DNA of 64,000 nt from Flavisphingomonas formosensis (GTDB lineage: Bacteria; Pseudomonadota; Alphaproteobacteria; Sphingomonadales; Sphingomonadaceae). Position 1 is the stretch's first letter. Each line of letters starts with the position of its first letter. A model generated the notes under the pieces. The model searched no databases. It was not told the origin of the DNA and worked only from the letters and a program-made list of their open reading frames with translations. The stretch lies in NCBI RefSeq assembly GCF_009755815.1, contig NZ_WRPK01000001.1, positions 806,001 to 870,000 of the forward strand. Reading direction: 5' to 3'. The translations under genes and the position numbers were made by a program. Below, one piece after another: positions 62,609-64,000 of the stretch.

Positions 62609-63550
62609 ATGTCTGTCTGGAAATTCGTCGTCGCGCTGCTGGGCGCGGCTGCCATCACGTCGCAGGCGATCGCCGGGGCGGCGCTGCTGCCGAAGCCCTA
62701 TCGCGTGGGCGAGGAAACGGCCCGCTACGATCGCGGCGTGCCCACGGTGATGCTCGAAAAGCCGAACGGGGCGGTCTCGATAACGCCGTTGCCCATGGAT
62801 CATGGCAGCATCAGCTTCATGGTCGTCGTCTATAATGACAGCGATCGCGTCGCGGATTTCGACAGCGCGAACATCCGGGCCACCGTGGGCGGCCAAATGC
62901 TCGCGGCGTTCACCGAGGACGAACTGGAGCGCGCCGCGAAGAAGCGCGCGACATGGTCGGCGATCGGCGTCGCGCTGCTCACCGGTGCGGCCGCGGCGGC
63001 AGCGTCCACCGCGCACACTACCGATCATTATTATGGCCGCATGCGCACGCCGAACGGCACCTATTCCTGGCACACCGCTTATCGCGACAATTCGATCGGC
63101 ATCGCCGGGGCCACCGTGGCGACGGCGGCGGGTGTCGCCGGGGTGATGAGCATCCAGGATCGGCTCGGCCGCACCCTCGCCATGCTGGGCAACGAAGCGG
63201 TGCAGCGCACGACGGTCGATCCGGATTCATCCTATGGCGGGCGCGTCGTGATGCAGAAGATCAGGGGCGAAGCGCAGGATCTCGAGCACGCGATCGACTG
63301 GAACGGCGAAACCTACCGGTTCGGCCTCCATATCCCGAAGAAGGGCGATGCGCCGTTGGCGGAAGTGCCGCCGGCCGCAAGCCCCGGACGGATGGCGCGT
63401 GGCGCCGTCCTGCCGTCGTCGCCCATGGCTGGGTCGGCGATCGCTCCGGTGGCTGCGGTTTCGTCCACGCCGCCAGTGCCAGCCGGGCCGACGGCCGCCG
63501 CGCTTCCCACCGCGCCCGGTCAGCTGCCGCGGCCTGCGCCGGGCAACTGA
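62609..63550 (+). CDS. Exported hypothetical protein with Gly/Ala membrane-like helices
   Basis: A 313-aa protein with a signal peptide (WKFVVALLGAAAITSQAIA). The middle contains two Ala/Gly-rich hydrophobic helices (AIGVALLTGAAAAAASTA; IAGATVATAAGVAGVMSI). The C-terminus is a Pro/Ala-rich tail. The longer open frame upstream lies inside the GGDEF gene and is rejected. No family is recognised. Confidence 0.75.
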   Translation: MSVWKFVVALLGAAAITSQAIAGAALLPKPYRVGEETARYDRGVPTVMLEKPNGAVSITPLPMDHGSISFMVVVYNDSDRVADFDSANIRATVGGQMLAAFTEDELERAAKKRATWSAIGVALLTGAAAAAASTAHTTDHYYGRMRTPNGTYSWHTAYRDNSIGIAGATVATAAGVAGVMSIQDRLGRTLAMLGNEAVQRTTVDPDSSYGGRVVMQKIRGEAQDLEHAIDWNGETYRFGLHIPKKGDAPLAEVPPAASPGRMARGAVLPSSPMAGSAIAPVAAVSSTPPVPAGPTAAALPTAPGQLPRPAPGN

Positions 63551-63560
63551 TCGGCGGCGG

Positions 63561-64000
63561 TCACGCGAAGCTGGCCGCCTCCAGCACCGCATCCGCAAAG
63601 GCGGCCGGTGCCTCTTGTGGCAGATTATGGCCGATACCGCCGCCGATCAGATGGTGCGCGTATCTGCCCCGGAATTTGGCGGCATAGGCTTCGGGTTTCG
63701 GATGCGGCGCGCCATTTGCATCGCCCTCCAGCGTCACTGTCGGCACGCCGATCGGTGGCAGATCGGCCAGCTTGTGCTCCAGCGCGTCGTAGCGCGCCTC
63801 GCCTTCGGCCAGGCCCAGCCGCCAGCGATAATTGTGGATCACGATCGCGACATGGTCGGGATTGTCGAACGCGGCTGCCGAGCGTGCGAAGGTCGCCTCG
63901 TCGAACTGCCAACGCGGCGAGGCGCTGTGCCAGATCAGCCGCGCGAAATCCTTGCGGTTGCGATCATAGCCGATCCGCCCGCGCTCGGTGGCGAAATAGA
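63561..64000 (-). CDS. Alpha/beta hydrolase, 3' part only
   Basis: At least 146 C-terminal codons; the gene enters from beyond the window end. The frame reads YFATERGRIGYDRNRKDFARLI at the edge, then FDNPDHVAIVIHNYRWRLG, PTVTLEGDANG and GRYAHHLIGGGIGHNLPQEAP. The acid (D in EGDANG) and His (GIGHNLPQE) fit the second half of an alpha/beta hydrolase of the epoxide hydrolase / haloalkane dehalogenase type. The nucleophile lies outside the window. Confidence 0.85.
   Translation of the reverse strand, partial: YFATERGRIGYDRNRKDFARLIWHSASPRWQFDEATFARSAAAFDNPDHVAIVIHNYRWRLGLAEGEARYDALEHKLADLPPIGVPTVTLEGDANGAPHPKPEAYAAKFRGRYAHHLIGGGIGHNLPQEAPAAFADAVLEAASFA

Overview
The window is a high-GC chromosomal stretch of an alphaproteobacterium, most likely a sphingomonad (order Sphingomonadales). 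The evidence is two large TonB-dependent receptors, the rsmI-yraN-gshB and hrcA-grpE / dnaK-dnaJ arrangements, a 'vgr-related' zinc-motif protein, several intergenic palindrome families of the kind common in this order, and an RpoH-type promoter before dnaK. Most genes are housekeeping genes packed with 1-4 nt start/stop overlaps.

Layout. 1-5.0 kb: 3' end of guaA, a 65-bp tandem repeat, a nucleotide-sugar epimerase and a TonB receptor with a Gly-rich insert. 5.0-9.7 kb: Tat-exported OpgD-like glucan protein, AraC regulator, and pntAB-pntB without pntAA. 10.1-13.8 kb: tRNA-Pro, adrenodoxin-reductase-type FprA, a DUF2945 protein, lepA. 13.9-20.2 kb (minus strand): LemA, DUF2207 protein, HscC-type Hsp70, a membrane J-like protein and a coupled 53-aa protein. 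20.6-22.8 kb: an AT-rich island with a candidate polymorphic toxin on a phage-virion-like N-terminus, a small acidic candidate immunity protein and an exported orphan. 22.8-26.6 kb: an NPP-type phosphodiesterase and TonB receptor behind a candidate Pho box. 26.7-33.3 kb: gshB, yraN, rsmI, an LpoA-like lipoprotein, hemW, a CAP protein, rdgB, rph. 33.6-38.8 kb: a putative catabolic cluster (two DapB-like dehydrogenases, an SDR, a luciferase-like flavoprotein, an NTF2-like protein) with palindromic repeats in most gaps. 38.8-47.3 kb: hrcA, grpE, a PCu(A)C copper chaperone, dnaK, dnaJ, rlmE, a Ppx/GppA phosphatase, tRNA-Gln. 47.3-49.4 kb is gene-poor with small orphans. 49.5-51.1 kb: a MarR regulator divergent from ilvE. 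57.4-64 kb: yaiI, a DEAD-box helicase, a Gly-zipper protein, a diguanylate cyclase, an exported orphan and a partial alpha/beta hydrolase.

The most interesting locus is 51.4-55.2 kb, which looks like an unusual lasso-peptide (RiPP) cluster. Two 51-codon tandem precursor genes, each shorter than 60 aa and easily missed, run divergently from an asparagine-synthetase-like lasso cyclase. The cyclase is followed by an HPr-kinase-like enzyme and a PqqD-like (B1/RRE) protein. One predicted core is Gly1...Asp8, which fits an 8-residue macrolactam ring with the canonical leader Thr at -2. The second precursor carries one extra Leu that breaks this register. No B2 leader protease, exporter or isopeptidase is present nearby.

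The second novelty candidate is the toxin/immunity island. Third are the candidate regulatory links: the Pho box before the TonB receptor/phosphodiesterase operon, paired TTGCA-type operators before pntAB, and the RpoH promoter before dnaK. All assignments come from reading the sequence; no database search was run.
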